Positions 43,058 to 52,073 of a stretch of 64,000 bases of DNA are shown here, one piece after another. The notes under the pieces were generated by a model. It was not told the origin of the DNA. It was given only the letters and a program-made list of their open reading frames with translations, and did no database searches. The stretch's first letter is position 1. Each line of letters starts with the position of its first letter. This DNA is from Xanthocytophaga flava (lineage in GTDB: Bacteria; Bacteroidota; Bacteroidia; Cytophagales; 172606-1). The stretch covers positions 248,001 through 312,000 of the forward strand of contig NZ_JASJOR010000002.1 of NCBI RefSeq assembly GCF_030068545.1, written 5' to 3'. Both the position numbers and the translations under genes were made by a program.

Positions 43058-43432
43058 GGGCACCCGCAAGGGGATGCCCCTACAGGTTCGGTTTACCCCA
43101 TGCCGCGTCCTTGGGAACGTGGGCGATCTGCCAATCGCCCCTATATTTCACAATGGTGGTTCACCAATCCAACCATTCGCTGCACGAAACATGGGCGCAC
43201 ACGCAGGTGCGCCCCTACATTGGTTTGGAATATTCCCAGTCATTCGGATGGCAATCAAGGCGATAACGCCAGCATCTCCACAAACCGCGTTTGTAATAAT
43301 CCGACATCTGTAGGGGCAGGGCTTGCCCCTGCCCAGTTTGCCAACGCAAATGATTGGGTTTATGAAAAAACTGCTTCGAATTATGCCAGATATTCGTTCA
43401 GGGAAACACGGGTACCCGCAAGAGGCACCTCT
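43058..43432. repeat. Cluster of five GC-rich hairpin repeats
   Basis: Hairpins lie at 43058-43079, 43121-43140, 43193-43214, 43313-43334 and 43411-43432. They share the form GGGC-arm, short loop often containing GCA, complementary arm, then CCCCTA; for example GGGCGCAC with GTGCGCCC. Between them are repeated phrases such as ATTCCGAACAGGGTTTGTG and AACCGCGTTTGTAATAATCC. GC content is much higher than in flanking DNA. Open frames here are repeat artefacts. Similar GGGC...CCCCTAC hairpins occur as dispersed repeats in many bacteria. Confidence 0.75.
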
Positions 43433-43551
43433 ACATTATCGGATTGTCACAGGGTTCGGAATAATCCATATCATTCGAATGGGAACCAGTAGTCATTATC
43501 GTGTCTTGTACTTCTCTGAAAATAAAGTAAAACTACAGATGCAAAGGCTGT

Positions 43552-44556
43552 CTACTTTCCATCCACCCTTCCTTGCGGATTTGGACTGTTTCGTAACTCC
43601 TCACAGGCTACTGTCCAGGCAGGATCTTCCGGATAGAGCGCACTACGGAGATAGGCCCAGGTAAGTCGCTGTACAGCCGCCACCCGATCCGGATTTTCAT
43701 CGGTGGTTTCTGTAACCTGATAGCCGGAAATTCCCCCGAGCATATGTTCAGCTCCAAACAATGTAACCAACCAATCAGCCCCCGGACTCAGCGTATAGGC
43801 ATCGGTAAACCACTCTGGCCCGCGAACGGTCAACTGTGAGTAATCCTGATCACCCGCTACGACAAGCGTCGGTGTGGTGAGGCCGGCATAATTCTGATTC
43901 AGATATGACAGATGTTCAGCAGCAAATGGACTCAGATCCTCTCCTCCTCTACCACTTGCACAAAGTAGTACGCCAACCTTGATCCGAGGATCAGACATAT
44001 CTTCGTCTAAGCTGCCATCCGTACCGATGACTCGTGAACCCAATAACATACTGACGGTATGCGCACCAAACGAATGTCCAACCGCAGCAATACGGTTTCG
44101 GTCGAGGCGGCCTGTAAGTCCGGGGACAGCTGCTTCAATCGCATCCAACTGGTCGAGAATGTGCTTTATATCCTCTACACGAACCCGCCAGATGGAAGCC
44201 GAAGCCGGATCGGCCAGATAGGTAGCAAGTGCTTCACTGTGTTTTGCTGCCGGATTGGGACTCAGTGTTTTGGAATCGAGAAAGGTAGGCTGGATTACTA
44301 CAAAGCCATGCGCTGCCCAGAAACTGGCAAGAGGTGCATAGCCATCCATTGATGAACCAAAACCATGTGCAAAGACAATGATTGGTAGCTGGCTTCCGGT
44401 TACAGGGGCAGAAACCCGCACCTGCAAAGCCACTCTCCGACCTGGTGCAGACAATACAACCGGACTTACTGAGATGACAGGTGTTGATGTACTACTTCCA
44501 TTTTCTGCTTTACTTAACGTGGATGTCTCCACACTGTTTAATGCTGTTTGTTCCAT
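43552..44556 (-). CDS. Alpha/beta hydrolase, chlorophyllase/PAF-acetylhydrolase-like
   Basis: 334 residues, no clear signal peptide. LPIIVFAHGFGSSMDGYAPL gives the oxyanion-hole region, GHSFGAHTVSML the nucleophile Ser, GDQDYS the likely Asp, and FGAEHMLGG the His. The pattern GHSFGAHT with the SxxDGYxPLASFWAxHGFVVIQPTF motif places it near dienelactone-hydrolase/chlorophyllase-type esterases. The substrate is unknown. An AraC regulator on the same strand ends 130 bp upstream and may control it. Confidence 0.8.
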   Translation of the reverse strand: MEQTALNSVETSTLSKAENGSSTSTPVISVSPVVLSAPGRRVALQVRVSAPVTGSQLPIIVFAHGFGSSMDGYAPLASFWAAHGFVVIQPTFLDSKTLSPNPAAKHSEALATYLADPASASIWRVRVEDIKHILDQLDAIEAAVPGLTGRLDRNRIAAVGHSFGAHTVSMLLGSRVIGTDGSLDEDMSDPRIKVGVLLCASGRGGEDLSPFAAEHLSYLNQNYAGLTTPTLVVAGDQDYSQLTVRGPEWFTDAYTLSPGADWLVTLFGAEHMLGGISGYQVTETTDENPDRVAAVQRLTWAYLRSALYPEDPAWTVACEELRNSPNPQGRVDGK

Positions 44557-44686
44557 ACGTTTTGTATCATAAAAGTGTATTGCAAAATCAGTTCTGATGA
44601 CTGATTTCTTCCTTGCATTTATATGTACAAAGCTCTGGGTAATTGGTCAGTACTTTTTAAGAGATTCGAACGAAAAGTTATGATTT

Positions 44687-45571
44687 TCATACTTTCCCTA
44701 TACTCTTCCGAAAGGAGTTGGGACTAGCCCCAGCTACCCGTTTGAAGTAGTTGTTAAAGTAGCTTGGATACTCAAAACCCAGACTATAGCCTATGTCTCC
44801 TATACTCCAGTTGGTATGTTGTAACAAGGCTTTGGCTTCGGCAGTGATCCGTTCGGCTATGTGTACAGAAATGGGTTTGCCCGTAACTTCCTTGACAGAA
44901 CGATTCAGATAGTTGACATGTACAGCCAACTGATCAGCAAAATCCTGAGCGGTCCGTAGTCTAAGCGGGTCTGTTGCAGTTTCTATGGGAAACTGCTTTT
45001 CCAGTAAGTCCAGAAATAAATAGGTAATCCGTGAAGCTGCATTTCTCTGCCTTGACCCATTTTGAGGCAGAATCCTTAAGGCTTCGTGCATGATAAGGTC
45101 TATACAACTTCTGAGCATTTCGTCTTTCTCATCATAGTCACCACTATATACAGAGAGCATTTGCCGATACAGCACTTCAATAAATGCGGCCTGTTCGTTG
45201 CTTACCGGAATGACAGGAGTCCCATCAAAACGGAATAGTGGGGAGTTCAGCAAACGTTCCGTCCGATCTCTGCTTCCGATAAAATCTTTGGTAAACAGGC
45301 AGGCAAATCCTTTTTGTTCGGGAGACCGATGTTCAGAGGAATAGGGTATGTAGGGATTGGCAAAAAACAGGAAAGTACCTGTTATATCAAAGGTTTGATC
45401 ACCATAATAAATATGCATATTGCCGGTTCCCAACACTATCTTATAGAAATCACGTCTATTATAAGACAGTGCAGGATAAGCCGGTCCTGTAATCTCAAGG
45501 ACTTTAAACCCTTTTACTTTCGAATCAGGCGTATAAAAGGCAGAAGCTTCACAATGAGGGGGTAGATTCAT
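44687..45571 (-). CDS. AraC-family transcriptional regulator
   Basis: 294 residues. The N-terminal half is a cupin-like sensor domain (DFYKIVLGTGNMHIYYGDQTFDI). The C-terminal double helix-turn-helix is clear: TAQDFADQLAVHVNYLNRSVKEVTGKPISVHIAERI, then IGDIGYSLGFEYPSYFNNYFKRVAGASPNSFRK. It lies upstream of the alpha/beta hydrolase gene on the same strand, its likely target. The ligand is unknown. Confidence 0.9.
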   Translation of the reverse strand: MNLPPHCEASAFYTPDSKVKGFKVLEITGPAYPALSYNRRDFYKIVLGTGNMHIYYGDQTFDITGTFLFFANPYIPYSSEHRSPEQKGFACLFTKDFIGSRDRTERLLNSPLFRFDGTPVIPVSNEQAAFIEVLYRQMLSVYSGDYDEKDEMLRSCIDLIMHEALRILPQNGSRQRNAASRITYLFLDLLEKQFPIETATDPLRLRTAQDFADQLAVHVNYLNRSVKEVTGKPISVHIAERITAEAKALLQHTNWSIGDIGYSLGFEYPSYFNNYFKRVAGASPNSFRKSIGKV

Positions 45572-45834
45572 TCCACAAAGTTAACAAAATCAAACCTTAG
45601 ATACCAGATAATTCCCGGAACTACGGCTATCAAATCCAACGCAGTCAAGACCTTTATAAAGCAGACCAAAAATTTCCTGGTAAATTAACCTAATACTCCC
45701 ACTCAATTCACTTTAAAGTAGCAGGTTATATAGGTAATTAGTAATATCGCAATAGATTCCTAGTAGCGTAGTTGCTAGTACAAAACATACGATTCAGTAA
45801 CAAGTACCTTTCTTATATCCCAACCTAATTGAGA

Positions 45835-47412
45835 ATGATCCTATCAAGAGTCTTCACTGTAATTTTTGCCAGCCTGTTTGCAGGACTTTCGTGTCTGATA
45901 GCTGTTGCACAAGTCAAAAAAGACATAACCTATCACAACCCTGTCATAGCAGGAGACTTTGCTGACCCATCCGTAATTCGGGTAGGCGATACCTATTATG
46001 CAGCCGGAACCTCTTCTGAATGGGGGCCTGCCTACCCTATCTATACATCCAAAGACCTTGTGAACTGGCAGTATCTGGGACCTGTCTTTTCAGAAATGCC
46101 TTCCTGGACTATGGGTAGCTTCTGGGCTCCGGAACTGTATTACCGAAACGGCACTTTCTATGTCTACTATACCGCCCGCCGCAAATCAGATCAACATTCA
46201 TATATTGGAGTAGCAACCACTACAGATATCCGAAAAGGATTCACAGACCATGGCTGTATCATTGAATGGACCAATGAGGCTATTGATGCCTTTATTATTG
46301 AAGATGCCGGAAAGCTGTATATCACCTGGAAAGCCTATGGACTGGATCAGGGAAAACTGATTCAGCTATTAGGTCGTGAACTGACTCCTGATGGACTCAA
46401 AGTACAGGGGGAGGTATTTATGTTGCTGGAAGCCGATCCTAATTCCTGGGAGGCTGGAGGCATGGAAGGACAAGCCTTGTTCAAACATGGCGACTATTTT
46501 TATATGACTTACTCTGGCAACATATGCTGTGGTCCGGATTGTAATTACATGGTAGGACTAGCAAGGGCTAAGTCACTGAAAGGTCCCTGGGAACGGTATG
46601 CAGGCAATCCGGTTTTAAAGAGCAGTGATACATGGAAATGCCCCGGACATGGTACAGTGGTAACAACACCTGATAACCGATACTTTTACCTGCATCATGC
46701 CTATTCCGGAACCGACTTTACCTTTATTGGACGGCAGGGAGTACTCAGCGAACTTATCTGGGATAAAAAAACAGGCTGGCCTTCGTTCCGGTATGGAACC
46801 AGCACACCTGTAGAGGGAGCCTCAGCAACCGGAAAAACACAACAGCAACAACTCGGTGTATTAGCAGATTTTGCCAAAGACAAAGTTGGCTCTATCAACT
46901 GGGTATGGGATGTAAGTCAGACTAAACCTGTATATGCTGTTCGCAATGGCTATCTGGAACTCACAAGTCCATCTAATGGAACACAGACCGGCAGCTTTCT
47001 GGGACTAATACTCAAAAAGGGAAATTATACCTTTACTACCGAAATTCTTCCACAGGCTACCAGCACCCAAAGTATCTGCCTGTATGGAGATGCTGAGAAT
47101 ACGCTGAACTTCGGAATAACCAAAGATTCGCTACAACTCTGGCAGGTAAAAGAGGGTAAAAAAGAGATACTTCAGAGCCGTGTACTGCCAAAAGGCAAAG
47201 GGCCTATCCGGCTACAGGTACAAAGCACGAAAGGACATCTGTATCAGTTTCGCTGGGGTCGTACTGAGGCCAAAATGGAAACTCTCAATGCCCAGGCATT
47301 TGAAGCGAACTCACTGCCGCGCTGGGATCGTGCACCTCGTATTGGATTACAGGTAAGTGGTACAGAAAAGCAAAGTGGTTTATTCCGCTTTGTTTCTGTG
47401 GTATACCCGTAA
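45835..47412 (+). CDS. Glycoside hydrolase family 43 (secreted arabinosidase/xylosidase type)
   Basis: 525 residues from ATG 45835; a TTG two codons earlier is less likely. A signal peptide (VFTVIFASLFAGLSCLIAVAQ) precedes the five-bladed propeller. NPVIAGDFADPSVIRVGDTYY supplies the catalytic base Asp, AIDAFIIEDAGKLYITW the pKa-modulating Asp, and GGMEGQALFKHGDYFYMTYS the acid Glu. The C-terminal ~190 residues form a beta-sandwich typical of GH43 accessory modules (GNYTFTTEILP). It acts on arabinoxylan-type plant polysaccharides in the periplasm or outside the cell; exact specificity cannot be read. It is not in a SusCD locus here. Confidence 0.9.
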   Translation: MILSRVFTVIFASLFAGLSCLIAVAQVKKDITYHNPVIAGDFADPSVIRVGDTYYAAGTSSEWGPAYPIYTSKDLVNWQYLGPVFSEMPSWTMGSFWAPELYYRNGTFYVYYTARRKSDQHSYIGVATTTDIRKGFTDHGCIIEWTNEAIDAFIIEDAGKLYITWKAYGLDQGKLIQLLGRELTPDGLKVQGEVFMLLEADPNSWEAGGMEGQALFKHGDYFYMTYSGNICCGPDCNYMVGLARAKSLKGPWERYAGNPVLKSSDTWKCPGHGTVVTTPDNRYFYLHHAYSGTDFTFIGRQGVLSELIWDKKTGWPSFRYGTSTPVEGASATGKTQQQQLGVLADFAKDKVGSINWVWDVSQTKPVYAVRNGYLELTSPSNGTQTGSFLGLILKKGNYTFTTEILPQATSTQSICLYGDAENTLNFGITKDSLQLWQVKEGKKEILQSRVLPKGKGPIRLQVQSTKGHLYQFRWGRTEAKMETLNAQAFEANSLPRWDRAPRIGLQVSGTEKQSGLFRFVSVVYP

Positions 47413-47545
47413 GGCTTATCTATAGCTTTGCAAGCTTTCTTTCGGAGTGCTCCTTTCAAGAGCACTCCCTTTCTGTCCTCTGTCCTTGCGGAACAATATC
47501 TGCCCTTGCTGTCCTCCTAAAATCTACCTCTCTATTCTATCGTCC

Positions 47546-47660
47546 TGTCCTCCTAAAAGGATCTTGTGACAAATAGAGCCATGTGTACTTTCTGAGGGAA
47601 CCAAATACATCCCAAATCCATAGGCCGCCGGTCTTGCCACGAGGTCCTTACAGGAAGACA
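47546..47660. repeat. MITE-like inverted repeat, copy B (inverted)
   Basis: Arms at 47546-47572 (TGTCCTCCTAAAAGGATCTT...) and 47634-47660 flank a core reading AAATCCATAGGCCGCCGGTC, the reverse of copies A and C. Conserved tail motif CTTTTCCAGAAAAGTT at 47718. Partial arm fragments (GTCCTCCTAAAA) also occur near 47511. It fills the 382-bp space between the GH43 gene and the SUKH/ankyrin gene. Confidence 0.75.
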
Positions 47661-47794
47661 GAGAGAGTATTTCTTTCAGGGGGGACAGAGAGGATTTTTT
47701 TCTCTATCTCCAAACCTCTTTTCCAGAAAAGTTATGGAACACATAAGTATATACTAATACAATCTTTTTGGAGCCCGTTATCTTAATTTGCTCT

Positions 47795-48751
47795 TTAACT
47801 CATATTTACAACCAGTTCCGCATCAGTAAAACCAAAATCTTCTTTTAAAACAGCAAGACATACCTTATTATTTCTCCAGATAGCCTGATTGATCACAGAT
47901 TGCCATTGCAATGCCCGATTTTCCTTATCTACTTTGGCTCCAGCAGCTAAAAGTAAATGAACCATCTCTCTATTGCCTGCTCTAGCAGCACTCATCAAAG
48001 CCGTAACCTGTGTTTCTTCGGTGACTTCATTAGGATCTACCCCTTTAGCTAACATAAAAAGTAACAATTCTTTATCCAGATAGCCAGCACCATAAATCAG
48101 TACCAATTTCATGGATATCCCTTTTTCAATCAGATAGCGGGCAATCTCAGGCTTGTTAAACATGACTGCTTCTACAAGCAAACTCCGATTGCAGACATTC
48201 CTATAATTGATATCGCCACTTTCTTCCAAAAACTGTTTTAGTAGCTCCAAGTCGCCTTTCCGAACCAGTATAGTAGGCTCATCCAGACCCAGGTAAGGAT
48301 CTTCTTCCTCAACCTGATAGTCTGAGAGATTCTTCCAGAAGGTGTTAAAATCTTTAGCAAGTAACACAAGAGCATCTGGTTCCCCTTCTAGTTCATGGTA
48401 CCAGAAGTAAACTTTCCCCCATGTCTTTTTCTGAATAGAAAGGCAAAACTGATTGCCAAACGAATCTCCAGCAATAGGAATCATCTTATCGGAAATTCGA
48501 TCTTCAAACATTCTATAATGTCCTTCCAGATCCAGGTAATATTCATCTACCCCCAATCGATAAATAGTTTCAAGAACCACCTCATCTATCATTTCTCCTT
48601 TTTTATCTTTAATTACAAAGGTCTTCTCATCTTCTACCAATTCAGCATCTGTAGAGCGAAGAAAATTCAGATAAGGCTCAGGCAACTCATTCCCGATAAG
48701 TTTTATGAAAGCTTGTAAACTAGCTTCTGTGTGATATAATGGGGTATTCAT
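47795..48751 (-). CDS. SMI1/KNR4 (SUKH) plus ankyrin-repeat protein
   Basis: 318 residues from ATG 48751. Residues 1-140 match the SUKH fold: LQAFIKLIGNELPEPYLNFLRSTD, IPIAGDSFGNQFCLSI, then VYFWYHELEG. Residues from about 165 are ankyrin repeats (RSLLVEAVMFNKPEIARYLIEKG, TALMSAARAGNREMVHLLLAAGAKV). SUKH proteins are a large family of immunity proteins against polymorphic toxins, and ankyrin fusions are known among them. No toxin gene is adjacent, so this may be an orphan immunity or regulatory protein. Confidence 0.8.
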   Translation of the reverse strand: MNTPLYHTEASLQAFIKLIGNELPEPYLNFLRSTDAELVEDEKTFVIKDKKGEMIDEVVLETIYRLGVDEYYLDLEGHYRMFEDRISDKMIPIAGDSFGNQFCLSIQKKTWGKVYFWYHELEGEPDALVLLAKDFNTFWKNLSDYQVEEEDPYLGLDEPTILVRKGDLELLKQFLEESGDINYRNVCNRSLLVEAVMFNKPEIARYLIEKGISMKLVLIYGAGYLDKELLLFMLAKGVDPNEVTEETQVTALMSAARAGNREMVHLLLAAGAKVDKENRALQWQSVINQAIWRNNKVCLAVLKEDFGFTDAELVVNMS

Positions 48752-48891
48752 GCTATAAACTAGTAATAGAATTACGTGTAGCAAATGTAATCATCTTGTC
48801 TTTGTATAAATAGGTAAAGACAAGATGATTTTATTAAGCGTAGGAAAACAAAACAGTCCGTTTTACACAGATAATCCTATACAAGAGAAGT

Positions 48892-48928
48892 CCCTGATTG
48901 GTAAATAGTTGAAATTCACCAATCAGGG
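48892..48928. terminator. Hairpin with T-tract near HxlR gene
   Basis: CCCTGATTGGT and ACCAATCAGGG form a perfect 11-bp stem with a 15-nt loop, followed on the plus strand by AGTTTTTT. It lies 14 bp beyond the minus-strand HxlR stop and can end that transcript; the stronger T-tract is on the other strand. Confidence 0.55.
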
Positions 48929-48941
48929 AGTTTTTTAAGTT

Positions 48942-49334
48942 TTAACTATTCGCCAATACTCTTCGTACAGACCATTTGTATAATGTGGAAAGTACTTCTT
49001 CCAATCCTTTTCCGGTTTCAGTAAGGCTATATTCTACTTTAGGTGGAATCACGGGATAGACTCTGCGTTCAACGATTCCAGCTGCTTCCAGTTTCTTCAA
49101 GGTTTGGGTAAGCATTTTGGGTGATATACCACCAATTTGCCGCAACAGATCACTGGTACGTTTGGAACCCTGTATCAATGACAGCAGCACCAGCAAAGTC
49201 CACTTGTCGGCCAGCAGCATTACCGACTGATGCAGGATACAATTTTCGTCCATGATCATTGTGTGATCAGTTAATTTCATAATTTGAGAAAATAATGAAA
49301 TTTCTTTTTCTGTGGTGATTTCCTGATTTTCCAT
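48942..49334 (-). CDS. HxlR-family transcriptional regulator
   Basis: 130 residues. The winged helix is typical: LADKWTLLVLLSLIQGSKRTSDLLRQIGGISPKMLTQTLKKLEAAGIVERRVYPVIPPKVEYSLTETG, with a Cys (ENCILHQSVMLLADKW) at the position often used for redox or electrophile sensing. It is divergent from the MBL-fold hydrolase gene, whose start is 91 bp away, and probably controls it and the following reductase gene. Confidence 0.9.
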   Translation of the reverse strand: MENQEITTEKEISLFSQIMKLTDHTMIMDENCILHQSVMLLADKWTLLVLLSLIQGSKRTSDLLRQIGGISPKMLTQTLKKLEAAGIVERRVYPVIPPKVEYSLTETGKGLEEVLSTLYKWSVRRVLANS

Positions 49335-49424
49335 TTTTTACTTTTGGGTGCCTATCCCACTAAAAAGTACCTTATTTTTTATAAAACAACAGTTAGTTAC
49401 GTTTGTTCCATTCTATCCAAAATT

Positions 49425-50285
49425 ATGAAACAAATGATAAAAAGTAATCCTATTCCAGCCATATTACAATGGCAAATTGGAAAGAAATTAGTCACTGTTA
49501 TCAATGATAGCTTCTTCCCTGCCAGTGATGATTTTTTCACAAATCTGCCAGAAGGGGGTGTTGGCACATTACTTCACGATGCATTCCGTCCACAACCGCC
49601 TGTACTAACCACCAATGTATTCCTTATCCAATCAGAAGACCATCCCCCAATATTAATTGATACAGGTATGGGAGATAAATTTGCACCATCTGTAAATGGG
49701 AGATTACTGGATGCATTAGCTTTTATAGATATTCAACCAGACAATATCGGGATCATTCTCCTTACCCATCTGCATGGCGATCACTTTTATGGGCTTGTGA
49801 ATGCCCAAGGTAACAAAAACTTTCCAAACGCCAGTGTATGGATATCGGATACCGAACTGGCATATTGGCTTGACAATGAAAATTTAAATGAGCAGGATCG
49901 TCAAAATACGGCTGATATCAGAGCAGCGCTGAAGTCGTATGAGAAACTGAATGCAAAAGACAATGAAATCGTCAAAGGAATAACACCTGTTCCATTACCA
50001 GGCCATACACCTGGTCAAACAGGCTTTCTATTATATTCAGAAGGAGAAGAACTATTATTTTGTGCCGATGTATTGAATCTGCCAGCCATCCAGACAGAAT
50101 TGCCACAGGTTGGCTTTTCTACGGATGTTGATTATAAACTGGCAGTTCAGACAAGAATACACATCTTACAGGATGCAGCCAATAAACGTTTATTGCTTGC
50201 AGGGCCTCATTTTGAATTTCCATGCCTGTACTATGTTGAGAAGTATCAAGATAGATTCCGATTAATACCCAAACAGTGGCTGTGA
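49425..50285 (+). CDS. MBL-fold metallo-hydrolase
   Basis: 286 residues from ATG 49425; an upstream TTG at 49344 is unlikely. The zinc motif LLTHLHGDHFYG (HxHxDH) is present, with later LPGHTPGQTGFLL and LFCADVLNL giving further metal ligands. A C-terminal GPHFEFP completes the lactonase/quorum-quenching-like subgroup pattern. There is no signal peptide. The substrate is unknown (lactone, ester or glyoxal adduct are options). Divergent HxlR regulator next door suggests inducible expression. Confidence 0.85.
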   Translation: MKQMIKSNPIPAILQWQIGKKLVTVINDSFFPASDDFFTNLPEGGVGTLLHDAFRPQPPVLTTNVFLIQSEDHPPILIDTGMGDKFAPSVNGRLLDALAFIDIQPDNIGIILLTHLHGDHFYGLVNAQGNKNFPNASVWISDTELAYWLDNENLNEQDRQNTADIRAALKSYEKLNAKDNEIVKGITPVPLPGHTPGQTGFLLYSEGEELLFCADVLNLPAIQTELPQVGFSTDVDYKLAVQTRIHILQDAANKRLLLAGPHFEFPCLYYVEKYQDRFRLIPKQWL

Positions 50286-50501
50286 GATTTCTATGTGTTG
50301 AAACAGGTTGCAGTGAAAAGTATATTGTTGTAAAGTATTCTTTCCCGATTAGCTGTGTTAAAAGCCGATAGAGAGTTTTTATCGCATGTCCTCTCTGGCA
50401 TGTGTTTGGAAAACAATCTCACACAATCCTTTTATTAACCACTGATCTACAGTATATTACAATCACCAAACCATTTTTTCAACGTAAATACAACCAGCAT
50501 A

Positions 50502-51134
50502 ATGAATATCGAAATTATTGGATCAGGCCATGTAGGAGGCAATTTTGGACTTCATCTCGCCAAAGCGGGACATCAGGTTATGTTTAGTTCCCGCCATCCT
50601 GAACAGCTGGCGGACCTTGTCAGACAAGCAGGATCTAACGCACAGGCAGGCACTATTGCACAAGCAGCAGATTTTGGTAGTCTCGTGGTGTTATCCATTC
50701 CCTACGGGAAAATTCCTGAAGTAGCCGAACAGGTGGGTACGTTTGTACATGGCAAGACATTGATAGATACCTGCAACCCCTATCCACAACGGGATGGTGA
50801 AATTGCCGAACGGGTCCGGCAAAATCCGGATCTTCGGGAAACTCAGCTTACCGTAGATTCCTTCCCTATGGCCTCTGTGGTTAAGGCGCTGAATACAATC
50901 TACTTTGTGAATTTACGCGATTATGCTTTTCGTCCGGAAGGTAGCCGGTATGCATTACCTATTGCCGGTAATCGCGAAACGGCCAAGAAGGAGGTTGCAG
51001 AACTATTACATGAAATAGGTTTTGATGTGCTGGATGTAGGGAGTATAGCAGACTCCAAAGTGATGGAAGTAGACCAGTTATTTTACAACAAGCCAATGTC
51101 GTTGCAGGAGATGCAAAAGGCAGCCGGCTCCTGA
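50502..51134 (+). CDS. NADPH-dependent F420-reductase-like oxidoreductase
   Basis: 210 residues. The N-terminal Rossmann fold IEIIGSGHVGGNFGLHLAKAGHQVMFSSRHPEQL carries the GxGxxG dinucleotide motif and Arg near the second strand, favouring NADP. The remainder (VVLSIPYGKIPEVAEQV, TLIDTCNPYPQRDGEIAE, VVKALNTIYF, LPIAGNRETAKKEVAELLHEIGFDVLDVG) matches the F420_oxidored family, widely present also in bacteria lacking F420. It follows the MBL gene on the same strand after 216 bp and may belong to the same HxlR-controlled group. Confidence 0.85.
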   Translation: MNIEIIGSGHVGGNFGLHLAKAGHQVMFSSRHPEQLADLVRQAGSNAQAGTIAQAADFGSLVVLSIPYGKIPEVAEQVGTFVHGKTLIDTCNPYPQRDGEIAERVRQNPDLRETQLTVDSFPMASVVKALNTIYFVNLRDYAFRPEGSRYALPIAGNRETAKKEVAELLHEIGFDVLDVGSIADSKVMEVDQLFYNKPMSLQEMQKAAGS

Positions 51135-51242
51135 TAAACGTATGGCCTGGTTGTTAAACTATAATTTTCAGAAAATTACGGAGTAATAGCCAGGCCTTCT
51201 TTCTACTATGCATACAAAGAAATAACCTTGATCCTGTTTTCA

Positions 51243-51838
51243 TTAATAAACCGACTGTATGGTATAATACATATACGGATCGTTTTCGTCCAGCCACTGA
51301 TAGCTTTCAAAAACCTCTACATCTATTCCTGCCTGAACAACTGACTCAAACGCTTTGGGTATCCAGCAAAATAAGGCTTGCTCACAAAGACAATCTGAAA
51401 GCAGGTACTTATCTTTCAGAAAAAACCATGTATCAATGGGTGGTGTATCACCCAGATCAAAAAAGTCTTACTCTCATGCTCAGCTGCTCCATCACAAGTG
51501 GTGTTACATGTCTCGAAGGACAGTATTCTTCCTTGTTTCAGTAGTTCCTTCAAATCTTCAGTGGCATAGTGTGGTCTGGCATTTTTTGCCAGTTGGAGCA
51601 TTTCTCTCAAGTGATCAGGATAGTATTTGTCTGTGTCACAGCGATAGCCACCATTCTCTTCAAATGTATACAATTTTGTACCTCCTATCTCAGGATTGGT
51701 TTGCCGAAATACTCTACCATAGGATTGATGAATGGGATCAAAATTTGCGGCAAGTCTTTGTGTCCAGCTTATTACCCGCCGGAGTTCCAGGACAAAGGTG
51801 GCGACTTCTGTGGCTGTCCAGTTGTGTTGTGAATACAT
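51243..51838 (-). pseudogene. Hypothetical gene split by a frameshift
   Basis: The upstream part (51838-51416) encodes 140 residues with a protein-like composition (MYSQHNWTATEVATFVLEL...DKYYPDHLREMLQLAKNARP). It stops after HPLIHGFF at a TTTTTT tract near 51418-51423. In the neighbouring frame the sequence continues without interruption as LKDKYLLSDCLCEQALFCWIPKAFES...ENDPYMYYTIQSVY and stops at 51243. A single T indel in the tract would restore a ~198-residue protein. This may be real decay, a sequencing error or phase variation. No family recognised. Open frames on the plus strand here are shadows. Confidence 0.65.
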
Positions 51839-52073
51839 GTATAAATCTTGTACCTGATGTTGGTTCTAAAAGCATCAGTAAAATAATGCTGTAAAAGCGA
51901 ATGATCCTATCATAGTCTTAAATCCCTCCAGGAAACAAGGCAGGAATAACCATATACAAACCAATCAGGTAACCTAATTCCCACATATCATTATCTATTT
52001 TCCTTCTATATCTTCTACCCCTATTTTTAAACAAAATACTTTTATAACTACCACAAAGTCAATTGGTTCCTTT

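Noticed and set aside
43028..43492. Long open frames in the GC-rich repeat cluster
   Set aside because: Three overlapping plus-strand frames run through the hairpin repeats; the products are repeat-derived and Pro/Arg rich, with no recognisable domain.
45612..45625. Isolated CCGGAACTACGG resembling an array unit
   Set aside because: It lacks the TGA/TCA ends and neighbouring units, and can arise by chance.
51355..51894. Plus-strand frame of 179 codons
   Set aside because: It covers the frameshifted minus-strand gene; the minus strand has the more protein-like sequence and continues in frame after one indel.
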